Origin: an uncultured Coriobacteriales bacterium
GTDB lineage: Bacteria; Actinomycetota; Coriobacteriia; Coriobacteriales; UMGS124
Reading direction: 5' to 3'
DNA: 64,000 nucleotides
NCBI GenBank assembly: GCA_934654475.1
Contig: CAKUFZ010000005.1
Coordinates: 1-64,000 of the forward strand
Shown piece by piece: positions 8,331-16,159 of this stretch. The notes under the pieces were generated by a model that had not been told where the DNA came from, ran no database searches, and worked only from the letters and a program-made list of their open reading frames with translations. Position 1 is the first letter of the stretch; every line of letters starts with the position of its first letter. The position numbers were made by a program, and so were the translations under genes.

Positions 8331-8519
8331 ATGTCCCAGGTTTGCGAAGTCTGCGGTAAGCACCCGGTGTTCAGCCGCTCCATCAGCCACTCCCACCGCG
8401 TCACCAACCGCCAGCACCGTGCCAACGTGCAGTCCCTGTACTGCATCGTTGACGGCGAGCGCAAGAAGGTCAAGGTCTGCACCAAGTGCCTCAAGGCCGG
8501 CAAGGTCGTTCGCGGCTAG
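8331..8519 (+). CDS. rpmB: 50S ribosomal protein L28 (zinc-binding type)
   Basis: A 62-residue large-subunit ribosomal protein. MSQVCEVCGKHPVFS and the later GERKKVKVCTKCLKAGKV show the C+ form of L28, with C5/C8 and C50/C53 forming a zinc ribbon. The internal SHSHRVTNRQHRANVQ is typical. The ATG at 8331 is preceded by AGAAGGAG. The longer open frame beginning at 8244 is not supported. It is a single-gene unit with its own promoter and terminator. Confidence 0.95.
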   Translation: MSQVCEVCGKHPVFSRSISHSHRVTNRQHRANVQSLYCIVDGERKKVKVCTKCLKAGKVVRG

Positions 8520-8544
8520 TCTTCACGCGTAAAGTGTGAGTTGT

Positions 8545-8570
8545 AAGGCCTCCGTACGGGGGCCTTTTTT
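8545..8570 (+). terminator. intrinsic terminator after rpmB
   Basis: AAGGCCTCC (8545-8553), loop GTAC, GGGGGCCTT, followed by six T. A compact, strong rho-independent terminator. Confidence 0.9.
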
Positions 8571-8632
8571 GTGTCTCGGTGTATACTTCCTTGAATTGAG
8601 TGCAAACGGCTATCAGTGACGGGAGCAAGACT

Positions 8633-8995
8633 ATGGCAGACAAAACGAACGGTGCCCTCATCGTCTCCGATGACGTGCTCGCCGACCTGGTCGGTTATGC
8701 CGCCAAGGAATGCTATGGCGTTGTTGGCATGACGTCCCCCGCCCCCACGAGCGTGCAGGAGGGCATCGCCGGGCTTCTGCCCGCGCAGCGCCTGCGCAGG
8801 GGCATTGAGATCGACCGCGACGAGAACGGCAAGCTTTCCGTCGCCCTGCACGTCGTGCTCGAGTACGGCGTGAACCTCACCGCTGTCAGCCAGAACCTTG
8901 TGGACGCGGTCCAGTATGTCCTTAAGAACATCGCCCAGATCGACGACGCTCATGTGATCGTCCATGTCGACGCGATGAAGGTCCGCGAGGCGTAA
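8633..8995 (+). CDS. Asp23/Gls24 family envelope stress response protein
   Basis: A 120-residue protein of the Asp23 (DUF322) family. GALIVSDDVLADLVGYAAKE and the conserved YGVVGMTSP at the front, and VLEYGVNLTAVSQNLVDAV with VHVDAMKV at the back, are typical. Members are small membrane-associated or cytoplasmic proteins linked to cell-envelope homeostasis. The gene lies 32 bases upstream of fakA, an arrangement conserved in many Gram-positive bacteria. MADKTNG at 8633 is chosen over the ATG at 8600, because conservation begins there and GGGAG precedes it. Confidence 0.88.
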   Translation: MADKTNGALIVSDDVLADLVGYAAKECYGVVGMTSPAPTSVQEGIAGLLPAQRLRRGIEIDRDENGKLSVALHVVLEYGVNLTAVSQNLVDAVQYVLKNIAQIDDAHVIVHVDAMKVREA

Positions 8996-9027
8996 AGCCC
9001 TGCCAACGTATCTATGGGAGAAGTCTG

Positions 9028-10665
9028 ATGATCGAGCAGACCGTACGCAACAGCTTCATCGTTGCCGCTCGCGCCGTCAAGGAGCGCAGCGAGGAGATCA
9101 ACAAGCTCAACGTCTTCCCGGTGCCCGACGGTGACACCGGTACGAACATGTCGCTCACCCTGGCCACGGTCGTCTCTGAGATTGAGGCGCTGCCGGCCGA
9201 CGCCACGATGCCCAAGCTCGCGGCTGCCGTGACGCACGGCTCCCTCATGGGCGCCCGCGGCAACTCCGGCGTCATCACGAGCCAGATTCTTCGCGGTCTG
9301 GCCGAGGGCCTGGCCGAGGTCGAGGGTCCGGCTGACGCCGGTGTCGTCGCATCGGCGTTCCGCCGTGCCGTCAAGGTGGCCTTTGCCGCCGTGCGCAAGC
9401 CTGTTGAGGGCACCATCCTTACCGTGCTGCGCGACGTCTCCAAGCGCGCCGACATGTGCGAGAAGAAGCACGCGACCCTTGAGGAGACGCTCGACGCCCT
9501 GGTGGCTGAGGCTTTCGAGAGCGTCGCGCGCACGCCCGACCTGCTGCCCGTTCTCAAGGAGAACGGCGTCGTCGACTCGGGCGCGTTTGGCTTTGCCATC
9601 TTCCTTGAGGCTTTCTGCGCTAACGCGCTCGGTCGCGAGGGCGGGGTCTCCTCGGCTGCAGACAAGGCCATGGCTCAGGCCAACGCCAAGGTTGCCATCG
9701 AGCTCAACGATGACTGGGAGGGCTCGGAGTTCCGCTACTGCACCGAGTTCCTCTTCAAGGCCGAGCAGACCTTCGACGAGGATGCCACGCGTGACTTCCT
9801 TGCCACGCAGGGCGACTGCGAGCTTCTTGTTGGTGCGTACCCCGACTACAAGATTCACGTTCACACCGACCGTCCCGACCATGTGCTCGACCACATGCTC
9901 GCCATCGGTCAGATTTTCAACGTCTTCATCCATAACATGGATATGGAGGCTCACGAGCGCACTGAGAAGATCGCTCAGGACAAGGCCGCCGAGGCCCCGG
10001 TCAAGCCGCTCGGCGTCATCGCCGTGGCCGCCGGTTCCGGCCAGGCCGAAATCCTGCGCTCGTTGGGCGTCGACGTCGTCGTCGAGGGTGGCCAGACCAT
10101 GAACCCCTCCACCGCCGACATCCTCGCTGCTGCCAAGCAGGCGCGTGCCGAGCAGGTCATCGTGCTGCCCAACAACGGCAACATCATCATGGCCGCACAG
10201 TCTGCCGCCGCAGCGGCCGACTTCCCCATGGCGGTCGTCACCACGCGCAGCGTCCCTCAGGGCTTCTCGGCGATGTTCGCCTTCAACCCGACCGCCTCGC
10301 TCGAGGACAACGCTGCCGCCATGGCCGAGGTCCTGCCCGGTGTGCATGACGGTGAGATCACCCATGCCGTGCGCGATTCGCAGACGGTCAACGGCGACGC
10401 CATCCATTCCGGTGACGTCATCGGCCTTGTCGACGACAAGGTGACCTACGTCGGTTCCGACGTCTGCGACATGTGCGTCGAGATGGTCAAGGCCATGCAG
10501 GCCGACATCGAGGGCGACACTCTCACCATCCTTGCAGGCCTTGACATGCCCCAGGACGAGTTCGAGGCCCTGGTTGAGCGCCTCGAGGACGCCGTGCCCG
10601 ACCTCGACGTCGACGCCCATCGCGGCGAGCAGCCCCTGTATCCCATCGTGCTTTCTATCGAGTAG
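9028..10665 (+). CDS. fakA: fatty acid kinase catalytic subunit FakA (DAK2/DegV-associated)
   Basis: Phosphorylates exogenous fatty acids bound to FakB (DegV-like) partners, feeding acyl-phosphate to PlsX/PlsY; plsX lies about 4.5 kb downstream in this window. The 545-residue length matches the family. The N-terminal DAK2 domain has the ATP/Mg motif LNVFPVPDGDTGTNMS (about residues 27-42) and GSLMGARGNSGVITSQ. The C-terminal part carries NPSTADILAA and VIVLPNNGNIIMAA, typical of FakA/YloV. No fakB is present in this window. The start ATG follows TATGGGAGAAG. Confidence 0.92.
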   Translation: MIEQTVRNSFIVAARAVKERSEEINKLNVFPVPDGDTGTNMSLTLATVVSEIEALPADATMPKLAAAVTHGSLMGARGNSGVITSQILRGLAEGLAEVEGPADAGVVASAFRRAVKVAFAAVRKPVEGTILTVLRDVSKRADMCEKKHATLEETLDALVAEAFESVARTPDLLPVLKENGVVDSGAFGFAIFLEAFCANALGREGGVSSAADKAMAQANAKVAIELNDDWEGSEFRYCTEFLFKAEQTFDEDATRDFLATQGDCELLVGAYPDYKIHVHTDRPDHVLDHMLAIGQIFNVFIHNMDMEAHERTEKIAQDKAAEAPVKPLGVIAVAAGSGQAEILRSLGVDVVVEGGQTMNPSTADILAAAKQARAEQVIVLPNNGNIIMAAQSAAAAADFPMAVVTTRSVPQGFSAMFAFNPTASLEDNAAAMAEVLPGVHDGEITHAVRDSQTVNGDAIHSGDVIGLVDDKVTYVGSDVCDMCVEMVKAMQADIEGDTLTILAGLDMPQDEFEALVERLEDAVPDLDVDAHRGEQPLYPIVLSIE

Positions 10666-10693
10666 CCCGCTCGGCTCTCGTGTTCAGACGTAT

Positions 10694-12871
10694 ATGAGTT
10701 GCGCGCAGGCCGTCTCATCCGCCGACCGTCTCAAGCAGACGGCGGGTATGGGGCGGCCTGTGTCGTTTATCCGTGGCGTAGGGCCCGCCAAGGGTGCCCT
10801 GCTGGCAAAAATCGGCGTACGCTCGGTCTTCGACGAGCTCATGGCAGCCCCCATGCGTTATCTCGACTTGAGCCAGCTCGTCGATGTGGCGAATGCTCGT
10901 GTGGGCGACCAGGCCAGTTTCGTGGTGCATGTCGACAAAGTAGAGCTCAAGCGCCCCCGTCCCCGTGTGACGGTGGTTGAGCTGTCGTGCTATGACGACA
11001 CCGGCGTCGTCATGGTGTGCTTTTTCGGGCAGCCTTGGCTTGCCCAGAAGTTTGCTGAGGGTCAGACGCTGCTTCTCTTTGGCAAGGTGAGCTTTGGATA
11101 CGGTTTCAAGCGCCTGAACTCGCCTTATTGGGAGGCGTTGGAAGGCGATGGCCCTGGGTTTGCCTGTGCATGCGCCGGGCATCCCATGCTTCCCGTCTAT
11201 CACGCCACCGAGGGGCTCACGGGTCAGTGGCTGCGCAGGTTGTCGTCGGAGTGCCTGACGTCTTTCGCTGACGTGTTGGACCCCTGGCCCGCCGCCGTGC
11301 GGGCTCCGCGGCGCCTTATGCCGATCTCGCGCGCGTTGCGTGCGATGCACTACCCCTGCGATGGGGACGATGCCGAGGCCGCCCGCCGCAGGCTTGCCTT
11401 TGACGAGGCTGCTTTTCTCCAGGTGGCGCTGCGCGCCCGCCGCGATGTGCGCGTTATGGGGGTCAAGCCTGTCGAGCACGTGGTTGACGGTCCCCATGAA
11501 CGTGCCCTGCGCGCCGCTCTGCCGTTTGCCCTCACTGCCGACCAGCAAATGGCCGTTGATGAGATCCTCCTCGATATGGCAAGTCCACAGGCCATGAGCA
11601 GGCTGCTTTTGGGAGACGTGGGCACGGGCAAGACCGCTGTGGCGACTTTGGCCTTAGGGGCCGTGGCCGACTCAGGCGGCCAGGCCGCCCTCATGGCCCC
11701 CACAACCGTGCTTGCCCAGCAGTATGCCGACAAGGTGGGGCCCCTGCTTGATGCGGCGGACATCACCTGGGCGCTGCTCACGGGCGCCACGCCCAAGGCG
11801 CAGAGGGAGTCCATCCTCGAGGGTCTCGCGCAGGGCCGTACCTGTGTGCTTTTCGGCACGCATGCGGCTCTCTCCGAGGATGTCCGTTTCAACCGCCTCA
11901 CGCTTGCTGTCATCGACGAGCAGCAGCGATTCGGCGTGAACCAGCGCAATGCACTGCGTGAGAAGGGTCGCGGGGCCGACTTGCTCATCATGAGCGCCAC
12001 CCCCATTCCGCGCACGATGGCCCTGGCACTTTACGGCGATCTTGACCGCAGCTACCTGCGCATGCGCCCCGTGAAAGGTGCCGGCATCACCACCGAGGTC
12101 ATCGCCAAGCGCAATCGCGCCGATGCCTACGCCGCCATGCTTGAGGAGATTGCCCAGGGTCGCCAGGCCTATGTGGTCTGCCCCTTGGTTGGCGCGCCGG
12201 CAGGGGAGGGCGACGAGCCCGATCAGGCGGCTCTTGAGCTTGAGGCAGGCGAGGACCCCAGCGACCCCCAGGCGGCCCAAAAGGTTGCCCGCTCCCTTGC
12301 TGGCAGCGTCTTTGGGGCCTATGAGGTGGGGCTTCTCACCGGTCGCATGAAGCCTCAGGAAAAAGCCCAGGTCATGGCCGATTTCAAGGCGGGCGCGATT
12401 CAAGTGCTCGTCTCGACCACCGTCATCGAGGTCGGTGTCGACGTCCCCAACGCAACGGTCATGCTCATCGAGGATGCGGAGCGTTTCGGTCTGGCGCAGC
12501 TCCATCAGCTGCGCGGCCGTGTGGGGCGAGGCAAGTACCCCGGCCATGTCTTCCTGTGCACGAGCGCCACTTCGGCCAATGCCAAGCGGCGCATGAAGGC
12601 GCTCGTCGATACTTCCGATGGTTTTGAACTTGCCGAGCAGGACCTGCAATTGCGCCGAGAAGGCGATATCATGGGCGTCCGCCAGTCGGGCGAGGTCTCG
12701 CTTCGCTTTGTGGATCTTGCCCGCGACGCGGACCTTTTGCAGGATGCGCACGACTTGGCATGCGACATGCTCCAGGCGGATCCTCTCATGCAAGACCCAT
12801 GCCATGTTCCCATCAAAGCGGAGGTCGTCGCACGATACGGCGACGTTTTCCGCGACGTAAGTGGAGGTTAA
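10694..12871 (+). CDS. recG: ATP-dependent DNA helicase RecG
   Basis: Branch-migration helicase that remodels stalled forks and Holliday junctions. The 725-residue protein has a wedge/OB region (residues ~25-230), Walker A GDVGTGKTAVATLALG, motif II as IDEQQRFGVNQRNAL, motif III MSATPIPRTMAL, then the C-terminal helicase lobe with LVSTTVIEVGVDVPNA, HQLRGRVGRG and the TRG-like end. The DEQQ box carries Gln where most RecG proteins have His (DEQHRFG). The start is uncertain: ATG 10694 has no clear Shine-Dalgarno, and ATG 10748 (MGRPVSFIRGVG) is an alternative that still keeps all conserved sequence. Confidence 0.93.
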   Translation: MSCAQAVSSADRLKQTAGMGRPVSFIRGVGPAKGALLAKIGVRSVFDELMAAPMRYLDLSQLVDVANARVGDQASFVVHVDKVELKRPRPRVTVVELSCYDDTGVVMVCFFGQPWLAQKFAEGQTLLLFGKVSFGYGFKRLNSPYWEALEGDGPGFACACAGHPMLPVYHATEGLTGQWLRRLSSECLTSFADVLDPWPAAVRAPRRLMPISRALRAMHYPCDGDDAEAARRRLAFDEAAFLQVALRARRDVRVMGVKPVEHVVDGPHERALRAALPFALTADQQMAVDEILLDMASPQAMSRLLLGDVGTGKTAVATLALGAVADSGGQAALMAPTTVLAQQYADKVGPLLDAADITWALLTGATPKAQRESILEGLAQGRTCVLFGTHAALSEDVRFNRLTLAVIDEQQRFGVNQRNALREKGRGADLLIMSATPIPRTMALALYGDLDRSYLRMRPVKGAGITTEVIAKRNRADAYAAMLEEIAQGRQAYVVCPLVGAPAGEGDEPDQAALELEAGEDPSDPQAAQKVARSLAGSVFGAYEVGLLTGRMKPQEKAQVMADFKAGAIQVLVSTTVIEVGVDVPNATVMLIEDAERFGLAQLHQLRGRVGRGKYPGHVFLCTSATSANAKRRMKALVDTSDGFELAEQDLQLRREGDIMGVRQSGEVSLRFVDLARDADLLQDAHDLACDMLQADPLMQDPCHVPIKAEVVARYGDVFRDVSGG

Positions 12872-12875
12872 GCAG

Positions 12876-13415
12876 ATGACACCCACTGCTATTGCCGATA
12901 CGGCGTCCCAGACCCGCGCACCCCGGCGGTTCCTCGTGCCTGGCACGTTCGACCCCATCACGCGTGGACATCTCGACGTCATCGAGCGCGCAAGCAGGCT
13001 CTGCGACGAGGTGATCGTCGCGGTCGCCGAGTCCAAGCACAAGCGGGGAGGCACCGCCTTCACCCTTGAAGAGCGCGTGCAGCTTGTGCGCGAGGCCACG
13101 GCTCATATGCCCAGCGTCTCGGTCATGCCGTTCCAAGGGCTCCTCGTGACGTTCGCGCGCTCGCTGGGCGGCGTGACGGCGGTGGTCAAGGGGCTTCGCC
13201 TCACGACCGACTTCGAGTACGAGCTGCAGCAAGCCAACCTCAACTACCGCATGGCCCCCGAGCTCGAAGAGATCTTCGTCATGGGCGGCGCCGACTACGG
13301 CTACGTCTCGAGCTCGGCCGTGCGAGAGATAGCGGAGCTGGGCGGCGACGTCGCACAATTTGTCACGCCCAATGTCGAAGCCGCGCTTCGTCGACGTTAC
13401 CCGTTGAATGGCTGA
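12876..13415 (+). CDS. coaD: phosphopantetheine adenylyltransferase
   Basis: Transfers AMP from ATP to 4'-phosphopantetheine, the penultimate step of CoA synthesis. The 179-residue protein has the nucleotidyltransferase signature LVPGTFDPITRGHLDVIERA (T/HxGH with RGH), KGLRLTTDFEYELQQANLN, and the ATP-site YGYVSSSAVREIAELGGDV. Start at 12876 has GTGGAGG eight bases upstream; a GTG at 12861 would use that Shine-Dalgarno as codons. It sits 4 bases after recG, so it is probably cotranscribed. The usual neighbour rsmD is absent. Confidence 0.94.
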   Translation: MTPTAIADTASQTRAPRRFLVPGTFDPITRGHLDVIERASRLCDEVIVAVAESKHKRGGTAFTLEERVQLVREATAHMPSVSVMPFQGLLVTFARSLGGVTAVVKGLRLTTDFEYELQQANLNYRMAPELEEIFVMGGADYGYVSSSAVREIAELGGDVAQFVTPNVEAALRRRYPLNG

Positions 13416-13432
13416 TATTTCACAGCCTGCCC

Positions 13433-13461
13433 TTAAAGCGCGGCCTATCTTCTGCTATTCT
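13433..13461 (+). promoter_or_regulatory. candidate extended -10 promoter upstream of the coiled-coil gene
   Basis: TTAAAG (13433-13438), a 17-base spacer and TGCTATTCT (an extended -10, 13453-13461). The -10 falls in the loop region of an inverted repeat (13443-13480), suggesting an operator or a leader hairpin. Confidence 0.4.
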
Positions 13462-13480
13462 TAGCAGCTTGAAGATAGGC
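13443..13480 (+). repeat. inverted repeat over the candidate promoter
   Basis: GCCTATCTTC (13443-13452) is a perfect inverse of GAAGATAGGC (13471-13480), and inside it TGCTA/TAGCA (13453-13457/13462-13466) pairs around a TTCT loop. No T-run follows, so it is not a simple terminator. Two direct copies of CATGCGTTAGC (13491-13501, 13506-13516) lie just downstream. Confidence 0.7.
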
Positions 13481-13542
13481 AATCCGCGTCCATGCGTTAG
13501 CCGCCCATGCGTTAGCAACACGTCGCCATCGGAGGACATCCC

Positions 13543-14070
13543 ATGCCCGGTACTGAAATTGAAGCCTTCATTGAAGAGCTGGAAGATCTGATCAACAACG
13601 CCAAGTCCCCCCTGTCCGGCGGCGGTTCCAAGAAGATCATCGAGGCAGACACGGCGTACGCCATCCTCGATGACATCAAGCGCTCGCTGCCCGAGGAGTT
13701 CCAGAAGGCGCGTCGCATTCTGCGCGAGCGCGACGAGATCATCGAAGAGGCCAACACCCAGGCCAACCACACCATCGACGATGCCAATGCTCAGGCATCC
13801 ATCATGGTCAGCGAGCAGGAGGTCGTGCGCCTGGCCAACAACATGGCCGCCGACATCAAGCGTCACGCTGAGGAAGACGCCCGTGACACCCGTTACTGGG
13901 CCGAGGGCGTTGCCGACAAGACCCTCGAGCAGCTCCAGAACCAGTTGCACATCGTCATCGACATGGCCTCGCATCTGCTCGACCAGACCCAGGAATGCCG
14001 CAACCTGCTGACTGGCGTGGCTCAGGCTGACGAGCCGGCCGAGTACCAGGACGACCGCGATGTCCAATAA
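13543..14070 (+). CDS. coiled-coil protein, DivIVA/ATP synthase-subunit-like
   Basis: A 175-residue acidic, almost entirely helical protein with no signal peptide or membrane segment. After an N-terminal segment (ELEDLINNAKSPLSGGGSKK), residues 40-155 are predicted by eye to form a long coiled coil (SLPEEFQKARRILRERDEII, EEANTQANHTIDDANAQ). This is the pattern of small actinobacterial DivIVA-like or V-ATPase subunit H-like proteins found between coaD and the DUF177 gene. Conserved position next to lipid and division genes suggests a scaffolding role, but no function is established. Start ATG has CGGAGG upstream. It overlaps the next gene by 11 bases. Confidence 0.75.
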   Translation: MPGTEIEAFIEELEDLINNAKSPLSGGGSKKIIEADTAYAILDDIKRSLPEEFQKARRILRERDEIIEEANTQANHTIDDANAQASIMVSEQEVVRLANNMAADIKRHAEEDARDTRYWAEGVADKTLEQLQNQLHIVIDMASHLLDQTQECRNLLTGVAQADEPAEYQDDRDVQ

Positions 14071-14743
14071 GCTTTCCTTCCCTCAGGTCAAGCTTTCCAT
14101 CGAGAGCGGCCTGGCGAGTCCCGGCGACACGATTTCGGTGCAGGACACCATTGATGTCGACGCCTTCTCCATTGGTGGGCGCGACCTCAAGGTGAGCGAT
14201 GGCATCTCGTACGATATCGTGCTCACCAATACCGGCGACGGCATTCTTGCCACGGGCATGGCTCGTTTTGAGGCGGACACGGCGTGCGACAGGTGCCTAG
14301 GTCCCGCACATCTCGACGTCAACGCCGAGATTTCGTGCTATTACCTGCACGAGGAGCCTGAAGACGAGGTGGAGGACGAGAGCGATTTCGGTCTCATCGA
14401 CGCTTCCGACGGCACGGTGGACCTCGGCGAGGCAATCCAGGGCGGTCTTGCCATGGAGATCCCCTATGTGATTACCTGCACCGATGACTGCAAGGGCCTG
14501 TGCCCGCAGTGTGGCGCCAACCTCAACGACGGCCCGTGCGGCTGCGTCATCGTGCATGACCCCGACTTCGATCGACCCAACCCCTTCGCGGCACTGGCTG
14601 CCCTCAAGTTCGATGATGCCGAGGCTGCCCACGATGTTGATGACCTCGAGGACGTCCTCGATGACGACTCCGACGATTTGGACGACGAGGAGTTCGAAAA
14701 GGAGTGGGAGAGCCGCGAGGCGGAGCAGGGTGAGCCCCGCTAG
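14060..14743 (+). CDS. YceD/DUF177 family protein
   Basis: A 227-residue protein of the DUF177 (YceD) family, nearly always upstream of rpmF and linked genetically to 23S rRNA metabolism. The conserved cysteine-bearing segments are visible: ADTACDRCLGP in the middle, and DDCKGLCPQCGANLNDGPCGC in the C-terminal part, a possible metal site. The last ~45 residues form an extremely acidic tail (LEDVLDDDSDDLDDEEFEKE). It starts inside the upstream coiled-coil gene and is followed by a separate promoter for rpmF. Confidence 0.88.
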   Translation: MSNKLSFPQVKLSIESGLASPGDTISVQDTIDVDAFSIGGRDLKVSDGISYDIVLTNTGDGILATGMARFEADTACDRCLGPAHLDVNAEISCYYLHEEPEDEVEDESDFGLIDASDGTVDLGEAIQGGLAMEIPYVITCTDDCKGLCPQCGANLNDGPCGCVIVHDPDFDRPNPFAALAALKFDDAEAAHDVDDLEDVLDDDSDDLDDEEFEKEWESREAEQGEPR

Positions 14744-14776
14744 GTGTGAAGGGGCTGCGCAGGTTCTTTTGACCTT

Positions 14777-14804
14777 TTGAACGTATGGACTTTTGTGTTA
14801 TTAT
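14777..14804 (+). promoter_or_regulatory. promoter of rpmF
   Basis: TTGAAC (14777-14782), a 16-base spacer and TATTAT (14799-14804), or the overlapping TATAAC with a 19-base spacer. A strongly AT-rich patch against the GC-rich background, about 65 bases before the rpmF start. Confidence 0.6.
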
Positions 14805-14869
14805 AACCAACCGTGCAATGAGCAGTTCGCCCTCCCAGGGGGAGGAGCGAGTTTTAAGAGAGGTACACG

Positions 14870-15049
14870 ATGGCAGTTCCCAAGCGTAAAACCGGTCGTA
14901 GCAAGACTCGTTCGCGTCGTGCCGCGAACACCAAGGTCCAGACGATGCAGACCTGCATCTGCCCCCAGTGCGGCGCCGCTAAGCTCCCTCACCGCGTTTG
15001 CCCCACCTGCGGCACCTACAAGGGCCGTCAGGTCATCGCAGTCGACTAA
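14870..15049 (+). CDS. rpmF: 50S ribosomal protein L32
   Basis: A 59-residue ribosomal protein. It begins MAVPKRKTGRSKTRSRRA, the typical L32 opening, and ends with a zinc ribbon made of CPQC (C31, C34) and CPTC (C44, C47). The ATG is preceded by GAGAGG. The CCTCCC/GGGAGG hairpin at 14831-14845 lies in its leader. The DUF177-rpmF-plsX order is the classic actinobacterial/firmicute arrangement. Confidence 0.96.
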   Translation: MAVPKRKTGRSKTRSRRAANTKVQTMQTCICPQCGAAKLPHRVCPTCGTYKGRQVIAVD

Positions 15050-15071
15050 CGACTACTCCAGGGTTTGCCCA

Positions 15072-15108
15072 AAGGCCGGCGTTCGCATCTGCGACGTCGG
15101 CCTTTTTT
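15072..15108 (+). terminator. intrinsic terminator after rpmF
   Basis: AAGGCCGGCGT (15072-15082) pairs with ACGTCGGCCTT (15094-15104, one G-U), followed by a run of T. It lies just upstream of plsX and may only partly stop readthrough. Confidence 0.8.
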
Positions 15109-15139
15109 GTCCCTTTTCATTTCAAACGAAAGAAGGAAC

Positions 15140-16147
15140 ATGAGCGCAGAAGACATGAAGGATGCAACCCTTACCTGTGTGTGCGTCGATGCCGCCGGTG
15201 GCGACCGTCCCGTGAGCTGCGTGCTCGAGGGCGTCGCGCTCGCCCTTGAGGCCGATGAGAACCTTAAAGTTGTTCTCACCGGCCCCAGTGACGAGATCGT
15301 CCCCTTCGCTGAGGCCCATGAGCGCTGCGAGGCCCGTCCCACAACGCAGGTCATTGCCATGGAAGAGCATCCCGTGCAGGCGGTGCGTTCCAAGTCCGAC
15401 TCCAGTATCGTTGTCGGGTGCAAGCTCGTGCGCGAGGGTGTGGCCGACGGCTTCTTCTCCGCCGGCTCCACGGGTGCCGTCATGACTGCGGCGGTGCTGG
15501 GCATCGGCCGCATCAAGGGCATCGACCGTCCGGCGCTTACCGCCGTGCTGCCCGGCCCCAAGCCCACGGTCTTCCTCGACCTGGGCGCCAACGCCGACTG
15601 CAAGGCCGAGAACCTCGTCCAGTTCGCGCAGATGGGCCTTGCCTATGCGCGCATTGTCCTGGATGTCGACGAGCCGCGCGTGGCGCTGCTCAACAACGGC
15701 TCCGAGGAGACGAAGGGCTCGATGTTTGCCCAGGAGTGCCATGCCCGCCTGAAGGAGACCGTGCCTCAGTTTGCCGGCAATGCCGAGGGCAACGACCTGC
15801 TTGCAGGAGCTTTCGACGTCATCGTGACCGACGGCTTCACGGGCAACACGGTCCTCAAGGGCCTCGAGGGCATGTCCAAGTTCCTCATGGGCACCATCAT
15901 GGGTGCCGCAAAGGCAGACCCCGCCCTCGCCGCCGCAGCCGGCGCCCTCAAGCCTGTCTTCGGCAAGGCAAAGGACGCCCTCAGCGGCGACAAGTACGGC
16001 GGAGCCATCCTGCTCGGCGTCAAGGGTGTCGTCGCCATCGGCCACGGTGCCACCTCGCCCCAGGCGGTCATGAACGGCACGCTGTGCGTCGCCCAAGCCG
16101 CCCGTGCCCAGCTTGTCGACAAGATCGCACAGAGCTGCGGTCGATAG
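15140..16147 (+). CDS. plsX: phosphate acyltransferase PlsX
   Basis: Makes acyl-phosphate from acyl-ACP for glycerolipid synthesis, at the cytoplasmic membrane surface. The 335-residue protein contains GGDRPVSCVLEGV, GFFSAGSTGAVMTAA, DLGANADCKAENLVQFAQMG, NNGSEETKGS and IVTDGFTGNTVLKGLEG, all PlsX signatures. ATG 15140 has GAAGGAA just before it. The upstream frame from 15065 runs through the rpmF terminator and is rejected. It is followed 12 bases later by rnc. FakA, encoded upstream, can supply the same acyl-phosphate pool. Confidence 0.95.
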   Translation: MSAEDMKDATLTCVCVDAAGGDRPVSCVLEGVALALEADENLKVVLTGPSDEIVPFAEAHERCEARPTTQVIAMEEHPVQAVRSKSDSSIVVGCKLVREGVADGFFSAGSTGAVMTAAVLGIGRIKGIDRPALTAVLPGPKPTVFLDLGANADCKAENLVQFAQMGLAYARIVLDVDEPRVALLNNGSEETKGSMFAQECHARLKETVPQFAGNAEGNDLLAGAFDVIVTDGFTGNTVLKGLEGMSKFLMGTIMGAAKADPALAAAAGALKPVFGKAKDALSGDKYGGAILLGVKGVVAIGHGATSPQAVMNGTLCVAQAARAQLVDKIAQSCGR

Positions 16148-16159
16148 GGAGGCATCCGT

